From Rossellomorea marisflavi (GTDB taxonomy: Bacteria > Bacillota > Bacilli > Bacillales > Bacillaceae_B), in NCBI RefSeq assembly GCF_001274775.1, contig NZ_LGUE01000008.1, positions 1,941-65,940 of the forward strand: DNA of 64,000 nucleotides. Reading direction: 5' to 3'. Positions 1 to 7,299 of this stretch are shown piece after piece. A program made the translations under genes and the position numbers. The notes under the pieces were generated by a model. That model did not search any database and was not told where the DNA came from. It saw nothing but the letters and a program-made list of their open reading frames with translations. Numbering within the stretch: position 1 is the stretch's first letter; the number at the start of each line of letters is the position of its first letter.

Positions 1-77
<77 letters not shown>

Positions 78-182
78 ATGGTGTATAGTGTGTTCTTTAC
101 AATTCACATAAGCTTTAAAGAAAAGGCAAAGAGCTTTTATGGTAAGTTATTTTCACTTCGCTTGCGCTTCGTGAAAAAACTA

Positions 183-258
183 TGGTGGAGGATGACGGGA
201 TCGAACCGCCGACCCTCTGCTTGTAAGGCAGATGCTCTCCCAGCTGAGCTAATCCTCC
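183..258 (-). tRNA. tRNA-Val (anticodon UAC)
   Basis: A complete 76-nt cloverleaf with encoded CCA. The acceptor GGAGGAU pairs with AUCCUCC, and the anticodon loop CUUACAA gives UAC. It lies 3 nt from the Glu gene and is surely co-transcribed with it. The order Glu-Val-Thr resembles a known Bacillus tRNA cluster order. Confidence 0.97.
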
Positions 259-261
259 AAA

Positions 262-336
262 TGGTGACCCATACGGGATTCGAACCCGTGTTACCGCCGT
301 GAAAGGGCGGTGTCTTAACCGCTTGACCAATGGGCC
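262..336 (-). tRNA. tRNA-Glu (anticodon UUC)
   Basis: A complete cloverleaf with encoded CCA. The acceptor GGCCCAU pairs with AUGGGUC, and the anticodon loop CUUUCAC gives UUC. It is the first gene of the tRNA transcript, about 30 nt downstream of the -10 element. Confidence 0.97.
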
Positions 337-367
337 GTTATGTATGCGTCTCTTAAGGACAAGAATT

Positions 368-396
368 ACTATATCATCTTATTTCGCAGAAGTCAA
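368..396 (-). promoter_or_regulatory. sigma-A promoter of the tRNA operon
   Basis: On the minus strand TTGACT (391-396) and TATAGT (368-373) are separated by exactly 17 bp. This near-consensus promoter sits just upstream of tRNA-Glu. Confidence 0.85.
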
Positions 397-510
397 CTTC
401 TTTTCAAAAATATTTCACCGAACGAGTTCGTTTTTTTCAGCCGGTTGACTGCTAGAAGATTAAGATACCACATATAGGAGTGTTTCCACAATATAAATGT
501 GGAGGTTTTC

Positions 511-541
511 TAAAAATAAAAAAGACAGCTACAAGAGCTGT
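511..541 (-). terminator. intrinsic terminator of the 48-aa gene
   Basis: On the minus strand ACAGCT-CTTGT-AGCTGT is followed by a T-rich run. The stem contains the stop codon of the small gene, so the two overlap. Confidence 0.75.
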
Positions 542-675
542 ACAAGTTTGTCTCCGTGATATCTGGATTTTTCCTGATATTTATCCAACAAACTGCTATC
601 TCGGGTTGTATCCAGACGGTAATTGAAGGTGAAGAACCAGAACTTATGCCATTCCCTTAAAAAAGTACGAAGCAT
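529..675 (-). CDS. 48-aa hypothetical basic/aromatic small protein
   Basis: I do not recognise a family. The reading frame begins at ATG 675, seven bases after a perfect AGGAGG, and ends inside an intrinsic terminator, so it has every sign of a real monocistronic gene. The product starts MLRTFLREWHKFWFFTFNY: an aromatic, basic N-terminal half (W, F, Y, K, R) followed by a polar, charged C-terminal half. There is no signal peptide and no clear membrane span, although the WHKFWFFTF stretch could lie on a membrane surface. It stands alone between the tRNA operon and the zinc-ribbon genes. Confidence 0.6.
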   Translation of the reverse strand: MLRTFLREWHKFWFFTFNYRLDTTRDSSLLDKYQEKSRYHGDKLVQLL

Positions 676-784
676 CTCGATCCCTCCTGGTTGGTTGATC
701 TTGTTGCCTTTAGTTTATCAAAGGAATGTAAAGATTATGCTAAGGACGGGTTTGAATGATGTAAAGTTTAATGTTGCAACTATA

Positions 785-806
785 CTGCCCGGCCTTCACC
801 GGGCAG
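785..806 (-). terminator. hairpin after the duplicated fragment
   Basis: CTGCCCGG-CCTTCA-CCGGGCAG is an 8-bp perfect stem starting 5 bp beyond the stop of the 812-1039 fragment. It lacks a good T run on the minus strand, so it may be a decayed terminator. Confidence 0.45.
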
Positions 807-811
807 CCCCC

Positions 812-1039
812 TTAGATTTCATTGGTCTCGATCAGCTCCCATACCTGCAGGACGCCGGCAGAATCTGTGATCCTATACGTTGTCTTGTAGCTTTTACGGG
901 ACACATCTCCAGCCGCATCGTAGATATCAAAGGTTTCCTGTGTGGTGACAAGGTAATTACTACCGTCTTCTTCTATACTAATAACCTTAAAATCAATGAC
1001 TTCTTCTTTTAAGTGCCCTTTGTCCCATCGCCCATCCAA
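812..1039 (-). pseudogene. C-terminal fragment of a TcaA-like membrane protein
   Basis: The 75-residue frame matches the last ~70 residues of the next gene upstream: EEVIDF..SIEEDGSNYLV against EDVIDV..DIEEDGDAYIV, and both end with a LI(D/E)TNE motif. It has no zinc ribbon or membrane span. The only start is a TTG inside the T run of the upstream gene's terminator, and there is no ribosome site. I read it as the remains of a tandem duplicate that lost its N-terminal part. Expression as a separate small protein is unlikely. Confidence 0.6.
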
Positions 1040-1075
1040 AAAAGATGATCCCTACTCATTGCTAGGGATCATCTT
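1038..1075 (-). terminator. intrinsic terminator of the TcaA-like gene
   Basis: A 12-bp perfect stem (AAGATGATCCCT with AGGGATCATCTT, 10-nt loop) followed by six T on the minus strand. Confidence 0.9.
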
Positions 1076-1092
1076 CTGTATACAACTCATAT

Positions 1093-2496
1093 CTATTGTT
1101 CGTTCGTATCGATCAGCTTATTGACCTGATAGCCATCATCCGTCGATATCACTTTGTAGACCGTATCATACGTCTTCTCATTCTCACTGCCGTCAGCGGT
1201 AGTAATGCTGAAGGTGTCTTCGAGATGAACGATGTAGGCATCGCCGTCCTCTTCGATGTCACCGACGGTCACATCGATGACATCTTCCTTCGTACCAGCC
1301 TTAAACAGGTCCGCCGCGTATTGTTCAGCCTGTCCGTATGCTTCACCGTCTGGGTCATGGTATGGGGCGGCATCGGAGAAGTCCCCGGTGTTCCTGGCTT
1401 CTACGATTACATAGGTGTAGTCTTCTATGAACTCCGTCAGTTCGGTATGCACATCAGGTTCCTCTTCTTCCTCGTCCCATGAGCCGTACCATGCCGCATC
1501 CTGCTCCTTGAGGAGTTCAGGATACTCAAAGTACAGATAGTCAGAAGAAAGATTTGTCACTTTAATAGCATCGGATGTATAGGTTTTATCCTTGACCGTA
1601 TGCTCGGCGACGATTTCCACTGAACCGTCCGTCGGGAATGGTCCGATCGGCGTCTCATATTTCACCTGATCCTTCATCTTCTTCCCATTGATGAGGAGAG
1701 CAGACACTTCCTCGCTGTCATATTCATCAAGAAAGACATATTTCCCTGCGAAATCAATGGTCAGATCGAGCTGGTTTTCCGTTGCATCGGTGAAATCCAG
1801 CTCCGCTTCTTCCTTGAACGTCGAGTACGGGGTTGTCAATGAAGCAGCAAGCTTCGATTCACCAGGTAAAAGCCCTGTAAGCTCTGCCTGCTTATCCTTT
1901 GCTTCTTTCTCCTGGCCTTTCAGGGCAACGGTATATGCGTCCAAGTTTGCATCCGTCACCACATCGAATGGAATGACTTTAAGAGTGTATGTATCATAGA
2001 TTCCAAGGAACTTCTTCCCCTTGGTAAAATGGAAGAGTTCATTCCCTTGCTCATCGGTAATCTCCGCTGCAGCTGAAGTCCCTTCTTCAAAGGAAGTAGC
2101 CTGTCCTTCGAGTTGATTCAAAAGATCCGGCAGATCTCCTTGAAGATAGGCAAGATACTTCTTCACTTCTTTATCGCCTGTATCCTGTTTAATATCCTGA
2201 AGATCGAATACTTCCCTGGCCTTCTTCAAATCCTTGTCCTTCACGGCTACCGTGAACCCATCGACCAATTTATCCGGAGAGTGGGCTGCCTTCAGGAAGA
2301 AATGTCCGGCTGTCCCTGCTGCAATCAAAACGAGGATGCTCGCAGTAATAATTTTCTGCATTGTGGTCCACGGCTTTCGTGGCTTTGGCGGTGCCTGCTT
2401 TTCTACCGATGCTGAAAGAGGAGTTCCACAGTTCTTACAGAACTTCTTCCCTTCTTCAAACTCTGCACCGCAATTCTTACAAAATCCCATTTGCAT
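1093..2496 (-). CDS. zinc-ribbon TcaA/YvbJ-like membrane protein
   Basis: A 467-aa membrane-anchored protein. The N-terminus carries a CxxC...CxxC zinc ribbon (Cys 6, 9, 20, 23) in the cytoplasm, then a basic linker, one membrane span at about 50-68, and a long extracytoplasmic region rich in Asp/Glu/Lys. This is the layout of TcaA (teicoplanin-associated, Staphylococcus) and B. subtilis YvbJ. Family members are linked to cell-envelope stress and glycopeptide response, but the molecular role is unclear. The start ATG has a modest AGAGGG site; a second ATG two codons later is possible. It lies 24 bp after another zinc-ribbon membrane gene, so the two probably form an operon. Confidence 0.85.
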   Translation of the reverse strand: MQMGFCKNCGAEFEEGKKFCKNCGTPLSASVEKQAPPKPRKPWTTMQKIITASILVLIAAGTAGHFFLKAAHSPDKLVDGFTVAVKDKDLKKAREVFDLQDIKQDTGDKEVKKYLAYLQGDLPDLLNQLEGQATSFEEGTSAAAEITDEQGNELFHFTKGKKFLGIYDTYTLKVIPFDVVTDANLDAYTVALKGQEKEAKDKQAELTGLLPGESKLAASLTTPYSTFKEEAELDFTDATENQLDLTIDFAGKYVFLDEYDSEEVSALLINGKKMKDQVKYETPIGPFPTDGSVEIVAEHTVKDKTYTSDAIKVTNLSSDYLYFEYPELLKEQDAAWYGSWDEEEEEPDVHTELTEFIEDYTYVIVEARNTGDFSDAAPYHDPDGEAYGQAEQYAADLFKAGTKEDVIDVTVGDIEEDGDAYIVHLEDTFSITTADGSENEKTYDTVYKVISTDDGYQVNKLIDTNEQ

Positions 2497-2520
2497 GTCC
2501 CTCTTTCTTTCATTGCTCTA

Positions 2521-3279
2521 TTAGAATGGAGAAGAAAAGATGCCAAGGCTATCAATCATATTCATGATGAATCCTCTTAGAATCAAAGCGAATACGATAA
2601 ATGATGCCACATACGTCAGGATGATCCCGTAAAGAGGGTCAAACTTGGAGGCAATGTTCCTTGTATAACTCATGACAACGATCGCAGGTGCGGTGAAGAT
2701 GGCACCGAACAATCCGAGTCCCAAAACGAATACAAATTCATAAATCTCAAACAGGGACATGAGCAGTCCGAGCACAAACACAGCAATGAACGGTACTAAA
2801 ATCGCACCGAATTTGGCAACGGCAGACTTGAACGTCACCTGCACCCCAACCACTTTCACTGCACAGAATGTGAAGACACTCATAAGGAAAACGAAAACAG
2901 CCATTGCAAGGGTAGGCTTAATCACGATGGTAAGGAAAGCGGAATCCATATACCTCCCATACTCTCCAAGTGCAACATACATGGAAAGGGGCAGGATCAA
3001 AGAATAAAGGATAATTGTAATAAGGCCGTTCACAAAATGCTCTTCACCGATCCGGCTCCCCTTGGCAAGCGGTGATTTCAATAGACTCATAAAATAGCCG
3101 AAATACAGCTTGGAGACATTCTTCGCTTTCTCAAGATGCTCGTTGGGACGGACAGTCTCTACACTAGCTGCCGGAGCACCTCCCGCCACAACTGCCTCCC
3201 CTTCTGTCAATCTCGTACCGCACTTCTCACAAAAGTTCCCGCCATCATTCAGATGATGACAATTCGGACATGTTATCAT
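2521..3279 (-). CDS. zinc-ribbon, YIP1-like five-span membrane protein
   Basis: A 252-aa protein with an N-terminal CPxC...CEKC zinc ribbon (Cys 4, 7, 17, 20), a cytoplasmic linker to about residue 80, and five hydrophobic spans at about 83-105, 117-140, 157-179, 181-203 and 217-240. This resembles YIP1-domain or related zinc-ribbon membrane proteins common in Bacillaceae. No enzymatic motif is seen. It is the first gene of a likely two-gene operon with the TcaA-like gene. Shared zinc ribbons suggest a common cytoplasmic partner, which is inference. Confidence 0.8.
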   Translation of the reverse strand: MITCPNCHHLNDGGNFCEKCGTRLTEGEAVVAGGAPAASVETVRPNEHLEKAKNVSKLYFGYFMSLLKSPLAKGSRIGEEHFVNGLITIILYSLILPLSMYVALGEYGRYMDSAFLTIVIKPTLAMAVFVFLMSVFTFCAVKVVGVQVTFKSAVAKFGAILVPFIAVFVLGLLMSLFEIYEFVFVLGLGLFGAIFTAPAIVVMSYTRNIASKFDPLYGIILTYVASFIVFALILRGFIMNMIDSLGIFSSPF

Positions 3280-3479
3280 TTAAACAACTCTTCCTGATTC
3301 TTTTTGACTAATACTTTAGAATTACACTGTCACTTTTTAGTTTCGGCACGAAATGCGATTTGTGAAGTTTTTTTGTGGAAAAATAGCGGCTTGCTTACTC
3401 TTATAAGAGTCGCCCACCTATTTCGGTAGTGCGCACGCTTAAAGTAGGGACGTGAATATTCCATACGATTGCTTACAAA
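3280..3479. other. intergenic region without a gene
   Basis: About 200 bp separate the YIP1-like gene from the tasA2 terminator. It must hold the promoter of the zinc-ribbon operon, but I cannot pick -35/-10 boxes with confidence. No open frame with a ribosome site is seen. Confidence 0.5.
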
Positions 3480-3505
3480 CAAAAAAACAGACCACGAGGG
3501 CCTGC
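3480..3505 (-). terminator. terminator of tasA2
   Basis: On the minus strand CAGGCC-CTCGT-GGTCTG (one G-U pair) is followed by seven T, 13 bp after the tasA2 stop codon. Confidence 0.85.
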
Positions 3506-3517
3506 TTTATACAAAGG

Positions 3518-4315
3518 TTAGTCCGTTACCGGATTCTTAATTTTACCTGATCCAGATGTATTATCACGCGGCAATCTACTATCCTGGACTTGTTTTCCGT
3601 TGTTGATTTCTCCGTTCGCATCATCTTTATCTATCTTGATGCCATCCCATTGAGTTGCCTCGAGATCAAAGAAGAAATCAATGCTGTTGTTCATGAATTG
3701 GTTCTGCTCATACTCGCCATTTTCTTTTTTCTTTTTGTCATTTTTGAATGCAATTTCGATCTTCACCGAGTTGTTACTCTCACTTACCAATCCTTGATTG
3801 GTGTGGTTTGAGCCGACCGGTGCGAGATTAATGCGATTTCCTTTAAGGTATGCTTCCTTCACTTTGCCATCCAGATCGCCTGTATAGAGGTCATATAATG
3901 TGACGTCTTTTGATTCTAGTATGGATTCACGTCCATAGGTATAGCCCTCAGGATCCTGATCAACCTTGAATACTTTAATCTTAAACTGCTTTAAATAATC
4001 CTCCATTGTGGAACCGTTGTCGCCGTTATCGAATTCCTCTGCCCGAACATTCATCAACACATCTTTGATAGCAATAGTACCCACATTCTTTAATTTGAAG
4101 ATTCTTTCCACACTGTCCCCAGGCTTCATATTGGATAAGTCGAAGTTTACGGGCTTATTTTTACCGCCCTTGACAGCAAGATCCAACGTTCCAGAAGCAA
4201 AATGGTTGTTCACTGTGGCTGTGTCGTTGAACGCTGCGTAGGTTCCTCCCCCAATCAACGATAATCCCAATGCCGCAGTCGCTACCCCAAGTCCCAGTTT
4301 CTTTTTGATACTCAT
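3518..4315 (-). CDS. TasA/CalY-family matrix fibre protein (paralogue 2)
   Basis: A 265-aa secreted protein of the TasA/camelysin family, whose members assemble into extracellular fibres of the biofilm matrix. The N-terminus MSIKKKLGLGVATAALGLSL is a signal peptide of the SipW-processed type, followed by YAAFNDTATVNNHFASGTLDL, the family hallmark. The conserved LSNMKPGD block is present, and the C-terminus has DFFFDLEATQWDGI. ATG 4315 follows a GGGAGG site. It is close to the tasA copy next door (same N-terminus, same C-terminal block) but is monocistronic, with its own leader, terminator and SinR-type operator. The C-terminal tail is charged and ends NPVTD. Confidence 0.92.
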   Translation of the reverse strand: MSIKKKLGLGVATAALGLSLIGGGTYAAFNDTATVNNHFASGTLDLAVKGGKNKPVNFDLSNMKPGDSVERIFKLKNVGTIAIKDVLMNVRAEEFDNGDNGSTMEDYLKQFKIKVFKVDQDPEGYTYGRESILESKDVTLYDLYTGDLDGKVKEAYLKGNRINLAPVGSNHTNQGLVSESNNSVKIEIAFKNDKKKKENGEYEQNQFMNNSIDFFFDLEATQWDGIKIDKDDANGEINNGKQVQDSRLPRDNTSGSGKIKNPVTD

Positions 4316-4388
4316 TCGTCATTTCCTCCCTTTCCCATTCCGGGTATGTACTATTTATTGATTCCTATGTATGAATAGGAGAACAATC
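4316..4388 (-). ncRNA. structured 5' leader of tasA2
   Basis: On the minus strand this segment begins GATTGTTCTCCTAT and forms hairpin 1 (4363-4380, 6-bp stem), then TACATACCCG, hairpin 2 (4334-4344, CCC/GGG) and the ribosome site. The leader before tasA1 has the same order of elements and the same flanks but different stem bases, so the pairing is kept while the sequence changes. A role in mRNA stability or translation control is inference. Confidence 0.5.
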
Positions 4389-4471
4389 TTCGCATCAGTG
4401 ATCGGTTCTGTGTACTAAAAGAAAGAATTGCAGGGAACAAACTTACTGAAGGACTTAAAAACGAATTTTAA

Positions 4472-4487
4472 GTTCTTTATAAAGAAC
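4472..4487. promoter_or_regulatory. SinR-type operator upstream of tasA2
   Basis: GTTCTTT-AT-AAAGAAC is a perfect 7+2+7 palindrome. Each arm matches the B. subtilis SinR consensus GTTCTYT. Identical arms occur twice around the tapA promoter. It lies about 160 bp before the tasA2 start; the rest of 4389-4762 shows no gene. Confidence 0.7.
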
Positions 4488-4762
4488 ATCTTTATCAAAG
4501 TATAAGCTATATGAATCTCTCTTTAAAACCTTCCATAAATCCGTTTAAGTGGAAAAATAATCTAAAAACTCCAATTTACTCTTAAATTCTACATGTTACG
4601 ACCAATCCTTGAAAACCGTAGTGCTTTTGTACCTTTTATTAGATACTGGTTTCGATATTTAACTTCTATTAATAGTATTGTAAATCCATTTAGTGGCTTC
4701 TTTTATTTCGACACTAAGGTATTTTTATGGTAAAACTTCTATTTCTTCTTATTGGTAGATAC

Positions 4763-4800
4763 AAAAAAAGTTCAAAAAGATATTAAGTATCTTTTGAACC
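4763..4800 (-). terminator. terminator of tapA-sipW-tasA1
   Basis: GTTCAAAAGATA with TATCTTTTTGAAC is a long A/T-rich stem with one bulge, followed by seven T on the minus strand. It is symmetric enough to work on both strands. It separates tasA1 from the tasA2 unit. Confidence 0.85.
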
Positions 4801-4836
4801 TTTTCGAGTATAACTCTTAAATTCACTTACATATTA

Positions 4837-5655
4837 TTAATCTGTTACTTCTTTACCCTGCTTTGGTTCTCCTTTAGTCACTGGATTTGGTTGACTTTCT
4901 CCATTGGCAGACCCCTGAACGCCGTTATTAATGCTTCCGTTTTTAATGTGGCTATCTACGTGCATTCCATCCCATTGTGTTGCTTCTAGATTGAAGAAGA
5001 AATCAACTTTATTATTCATATAAATATTTTGTTTATACTCCGAATATGGCCCTGCTACCCTTTCATCGTTTTTGACAAATTCAATTTCAATAAATACCGC
5101 GTCCGTATCTTTTGGCTCAACAGGTATTCCATTCCTTGCACTATCCTCCGTAACTAACGGAGCCAGGTTAATCCTTCCATCTTCAGATAGATATTTTGAA
5201 TCTATCTTATTTGAAATATTTCCCTTCACCAAATCTGCAAGTGTTAATTTTTGTCCTGATTTAATAATGCTTCCTCTTGGCTCGTGGCGGGTAGATTCCG
5301 TATCTACCTTCATAAAATTAATTTGAAATTGGCTCAAGAATCCTTCTTGAGTGCTTTTTCCATTTCCTTCAAATGCATTTGCAGTTGTATTCAGTAAAAC
5401 TTCTTTGATTGCCAGTGTCCCGGCGTTATTCAAGTTGAATATACGTTGTACATTATCTCCTGGTTTCATGTTAGACAAGTCGAAACTAATTGGTCTTTTC
5501 GCATTACTACCCACTTCCAAATCCAACGTCCCCGAAGCAAAATGGTTATTGATGGTTGCTGTGTCATTAAACGCAGCAAATGTCCCCCCACCGATCAATG
5601 ATAAACCTAATGCTGCTGATGCCACTCCAAGTCCTAATTTTTTCTTGATTGTCAT
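4837..5655 (-). CDS. tasA: TasA, major biofilm fibre protein
   Basis: A 272-aa secreted fibre-forming protein. The frame is open far upstream, but the start is ATG 5655 because AGGGAGG lies 10 bases before it and MTIKKKLGLGVASAALGLSL matches the paralogue. The upstream extension only reads through the leader and the sipW tail. After the signal peptide come FAAFNDTATINNHFASGTLDLE and LSNMKPGDNVQRIF, with NLEATQWDGM near the C-terminus. It is the last gene of the tapA-sipW-tasA operon; SipW should remove the signal peptide and TapA should help fibre assembly. Two full TasA paralogues side by side recall the TasA/CalY pairs of the B. cereus group. Confidence 0.93.
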   Translation of the reverse strand: MTIKKKLGLGVASAALGLSLIGGGTFAAFNDTATINNHFASGTLDLEVGSNAKRPISFDLSNMKPGDNVQRIFNLNNAGTLAIKEVLLNTTANAFEGNGKSTQEGFLSQFQINFMKVDTESTRHEPRGSIIKSGQKLTLADLVKGNISNKIDSKYLSEDGRINLAPLVTEDSARNGIPVEPKDTDAVFIEIEFVKNDERVAGPYSEYKQNIYMNNKVDFFFNLEATQWDGMHVDSHIKNGSINNGVQGSANGESQPNPVTKGEPKQGKEVTD

Positions 5656-5736
5656 GTCCGTTCTTCCTCCCTGTCCCCGTTCACGGGTATGTAGTATTTT
5701 TATATTGAATCCTAAAGTGACTTTAGGAGAACAATC
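5656..5736 (-). ncRNA. structured intergenic leader of tasA1
   Basis: Between sipW and tasA1 the minus strand reads GATTGTTCTCC, hairpin 1 (5710-5728, perfect 8-bp stem TCCTAAAG/CTTTAGGA, 3-nt loop), TACATACCCG, hairpin 2 (5676-5687, CCCG-TTCA-CGGG) and the ribosome site. It has the same architecture as the tasA2 leader. It may raise tasA expression relative to sipW, for example by processing or stabilising the 3' product (inference). Confidence 0.5.
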
Positions 5737-6295
5737 AGGCTGGCTTGTCGAGCTCTTTTTTTGTTTGGTTTTGATCGATTTCTTTAAGGGCCGAGCGGAT
5801 GGTGAAGGCTGAGTATCCCAGGAGGAAAACACCCGGGATGATCATGAGAAGGGCCATTCCTTTATTGGACTTGGCAAAGTCTACAAAATAGCCAAGATAG
5901 GGAATCGTGAATCCTGTGTATTTAGCTACTACATTTTGAGAGAGGACAGGTTCGGTATCTGCTTCTTTGTTGTTATCGCCTTTGGTTTGGAATAGTGTCT
6001 GATCTCCATTTTTCGTGACGTCGGTAATTCTATGGGTGACCATGGTGCCATCCGGGACCACGAACGAGATGACATCCCCCTTTTTCAAGGCTTCTGCATC
6101 TTGAACTGGTTCCACTGCGATGACCGATCCTGTTTGGAACTCAGGCTCCATCGAACCTGAAAGAACGGTCTTCAGCTGCTTGCCGAAGAGCTGTGGCTCT
6201 CCTCCAGATGCCATGGATGAAATGACGATGAACATCATCCCTATGAACACGATGAATAGAATGGCTGTAATGCTATTGCTCAGAAACTTTTTCAA
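5735..6295 (-). CDS. sipW: SipW-type signal peptidase I
   Basis: A 186-aa membrane signal peptidase of the ER type. It has an N-terminal span, the catalytic Ser in LSGSMEP, His instead of Lys in VTHRI (the mark of the SipW/archaeal/ER class), and the conserved TKGDNN block. A C-terminal span (GMALLMIIPGVFLLG) precedes a basic tail. I chose TTG 6295 because GGAGG lies six bases before it; ATGs up to 33 bases upstream have no such site. It overlaps the tapA end by about 23 bases, showing translational coupling. Its substrates are TapA and TasA. Confidence 0.93.
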   Translation of the reverse strand: MKKFLSNSITAILFIVFIGMMFIVISSMASGGEPQLFGKQLKTVLSGSMEPEFQTGSVIAVEPVQDAEALKKGDVISFVVPDGTMVTHRITDVTKNGDQTLFQTKGDNNKEADTEPVLSQNVVAKYTGFTIPYLGYFVDFAKSNKGMALLMIIPGVFLLGYSAFTIRSALKEIDQNQTKKELDKPA

Positions 6296-7052
6296 CCGAT
6301 TCCTCCCCTTCCTTTTTCGCATCATCATTAGACGGTGGTACCTCTTCAGATTCTTCTGTCGGCTTTTCTTCTATAGAAGTGGATTGCTTGTTCGTTTGAT
6401 TCGATTCTTGCTCTTCTTTCTCACTGGCCGCTTCCTGTTTATCGGCATCACTGTTAGGGAGAGTCTCCTCTACCGATTGTGACTTGTCTGTTTCTTTCTC
6501 TGCCTTCTCCAATTTCTCTACGGCTTTCGGTTTCGCACACTTCCCGATGGTCAAGTCACCTGTAGGCTCTGATTTCCCCGGATGATCTGGATGCTGGAAT
6601 AGAGTGAACCGGTACTTTCCGTCTTTATCAGGCTTATGGGTAAGCGTGATGGATTCGCCGGATTTCAGTCCCCGCTGGAGGACTTCTTGCTTCACAATCG
6701 TTCCGTCCTTACCATTTCCGCCTGGTGCCCACTGTACTTTATATCGGAGCGGACCTCTTGCATCTCCGGATCCTTCATTTGTAAACGTTGCTTCTATTTT
6801 CGTACAGTCCCCTTTTATCGTGACGAATTTAAAAGAACTCTTATCCCAGCCTTCTTCCTCTTCCGGTTCAACATCCCACTTCACATGAATGGAATTGGCA
6901 ATCACTTCGATATCATTGAACTGAGCGGTCGTTTCCGATGTAAGATACATGCCCGTCAAAATCGTTACATACCAAATGAGCACAATCTTCATTAATAAGA
7001 AGACTCTCTTATATGAATGTTTTAAATTTCCACGCTTTCGAACGGCTCTCAC
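6273..7052 (-). CDS. tapA: TapA, amyloid fibre assembly/anchoring protein
   Basis: About 259 aa. It has a basic N-terminus, one hydrophobic segment (MKIVLIWYVTILTGMYL) and a SipW-type cleavage region TAQFNDIE, which matches B. subtilis TapA in position (about 42 residues before AQFNDIE). A folded part with two Cys (GDCTKIEATF, IGKCAKP) follows, then a long Glu/Lys/Ser/Thr-rich disordered tail, as in TapA. GTG 7052 gives the expected length; its ribosome site is weak. Longer frames would start before the likely transcription start. First gene of the fibre operon, SinR-type control inferred from flanking palindromes. Confidence 0.85.
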   Translation of the reverse strand: MRAVRKRGNLKHSYKRVFLLMKIVLIWYVTILTGMYLTSETTAQFNDIEVIANSIHVKWDVEPEEEEGWDKSSFKFVTIKGDCTKIEATFTNEGSGDARGPLRYKVQWAPGGNGKDGTIVKQEVLQRGLKSGESITLTHKPDKDGKYRFTLFQHPDHPGKSEPTGDLTIGKCAKPKAVEKLEKAEKETDKSQSVEETLPNSDADKQEAASEKEEQESNQTNKQSTSIEEKPTEESEEVPPSNDDAKKEGEESVEKVSEQ

Positions 7053-7097
7053 CTCAATCTTTACTGGAAGTAGTCCGGTATTCCCTGAGAACAACTT

Positions 7098-7113
7098 GTT
7101 CTTTTTAAAGAAC
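7098..7113. promoter_or_regulatory. SinR-type operator 1 at the tapA promoter
   Basis: GTTCTTT-TT-AAAGAAC is a perfect palindrome just downstream of the tapA -10 box (TATACT, 7122-7127 on the minus strand). A further partial half-site (AGAAC, 7088-7092) adjoins it. Binding here would block transcription at its start. Confidence 0.75.
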
Positions 7114-7169
7114 ACTACCACAGTATAATCCATAGGTCGCATGAACAAAAACCCGGAAAATGCCCGAAT

Positions 7170-7185
7170 GTTCTTTAAAAAGAAC
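7170..7185. promoter_or_regulatory. SinR-type operator 2 upstream of tapA
   Basis: GTTCTTT-AA-AAAGAAC, the same 7+2+7 palindrome, lies 72 bp from operator 1 on the far side of the promoter. A lone GTTCTTT half-site follows at 7244-7250. Two sites flanking a promoter would suit cooperative or looping repression. Confidence 0.75.
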
Positions 7186-7270
7186 ATTTTTCCAATATTA
7201 TCTCACTCTCACTCATTTTTTCTACCTTTTCTACATTTTACTAGTTCTTTATAACTAACTTTCCAACACC

Positions 7271-7292
7271 AAAAAACCCCTCAACAGAGGGG
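7271..7292 (-). terminator. terminator of the GntR gene
   Basis: On the minus strand CCCCTC-TGTT-GAGGGG is followed by six T, 8 bp after the stop codon. Confidence 0.85.
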
Positions 7293-7299
7293 CCTCACA

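Noticed and set aside
146-177. Imperfect inverted repeat between tRNA-Val and tRNA-Thr as a terminator.
   Set aside because: The stem has several mismatches. It could be a processing hairpin but is not convincing.
484-505. Hairpin TCCACA...TGTGGA as a plus-strand terminator.
   Set aside because: Six-base stem with no T run and no plus-strand gene before it.
5656-5832. N-terminal extension of TasA (59 residues).
   Set aside because: It reads through the structured leader and the sipW 3' end. ATG 5655 has a proper ribosome site and the signal peptide.
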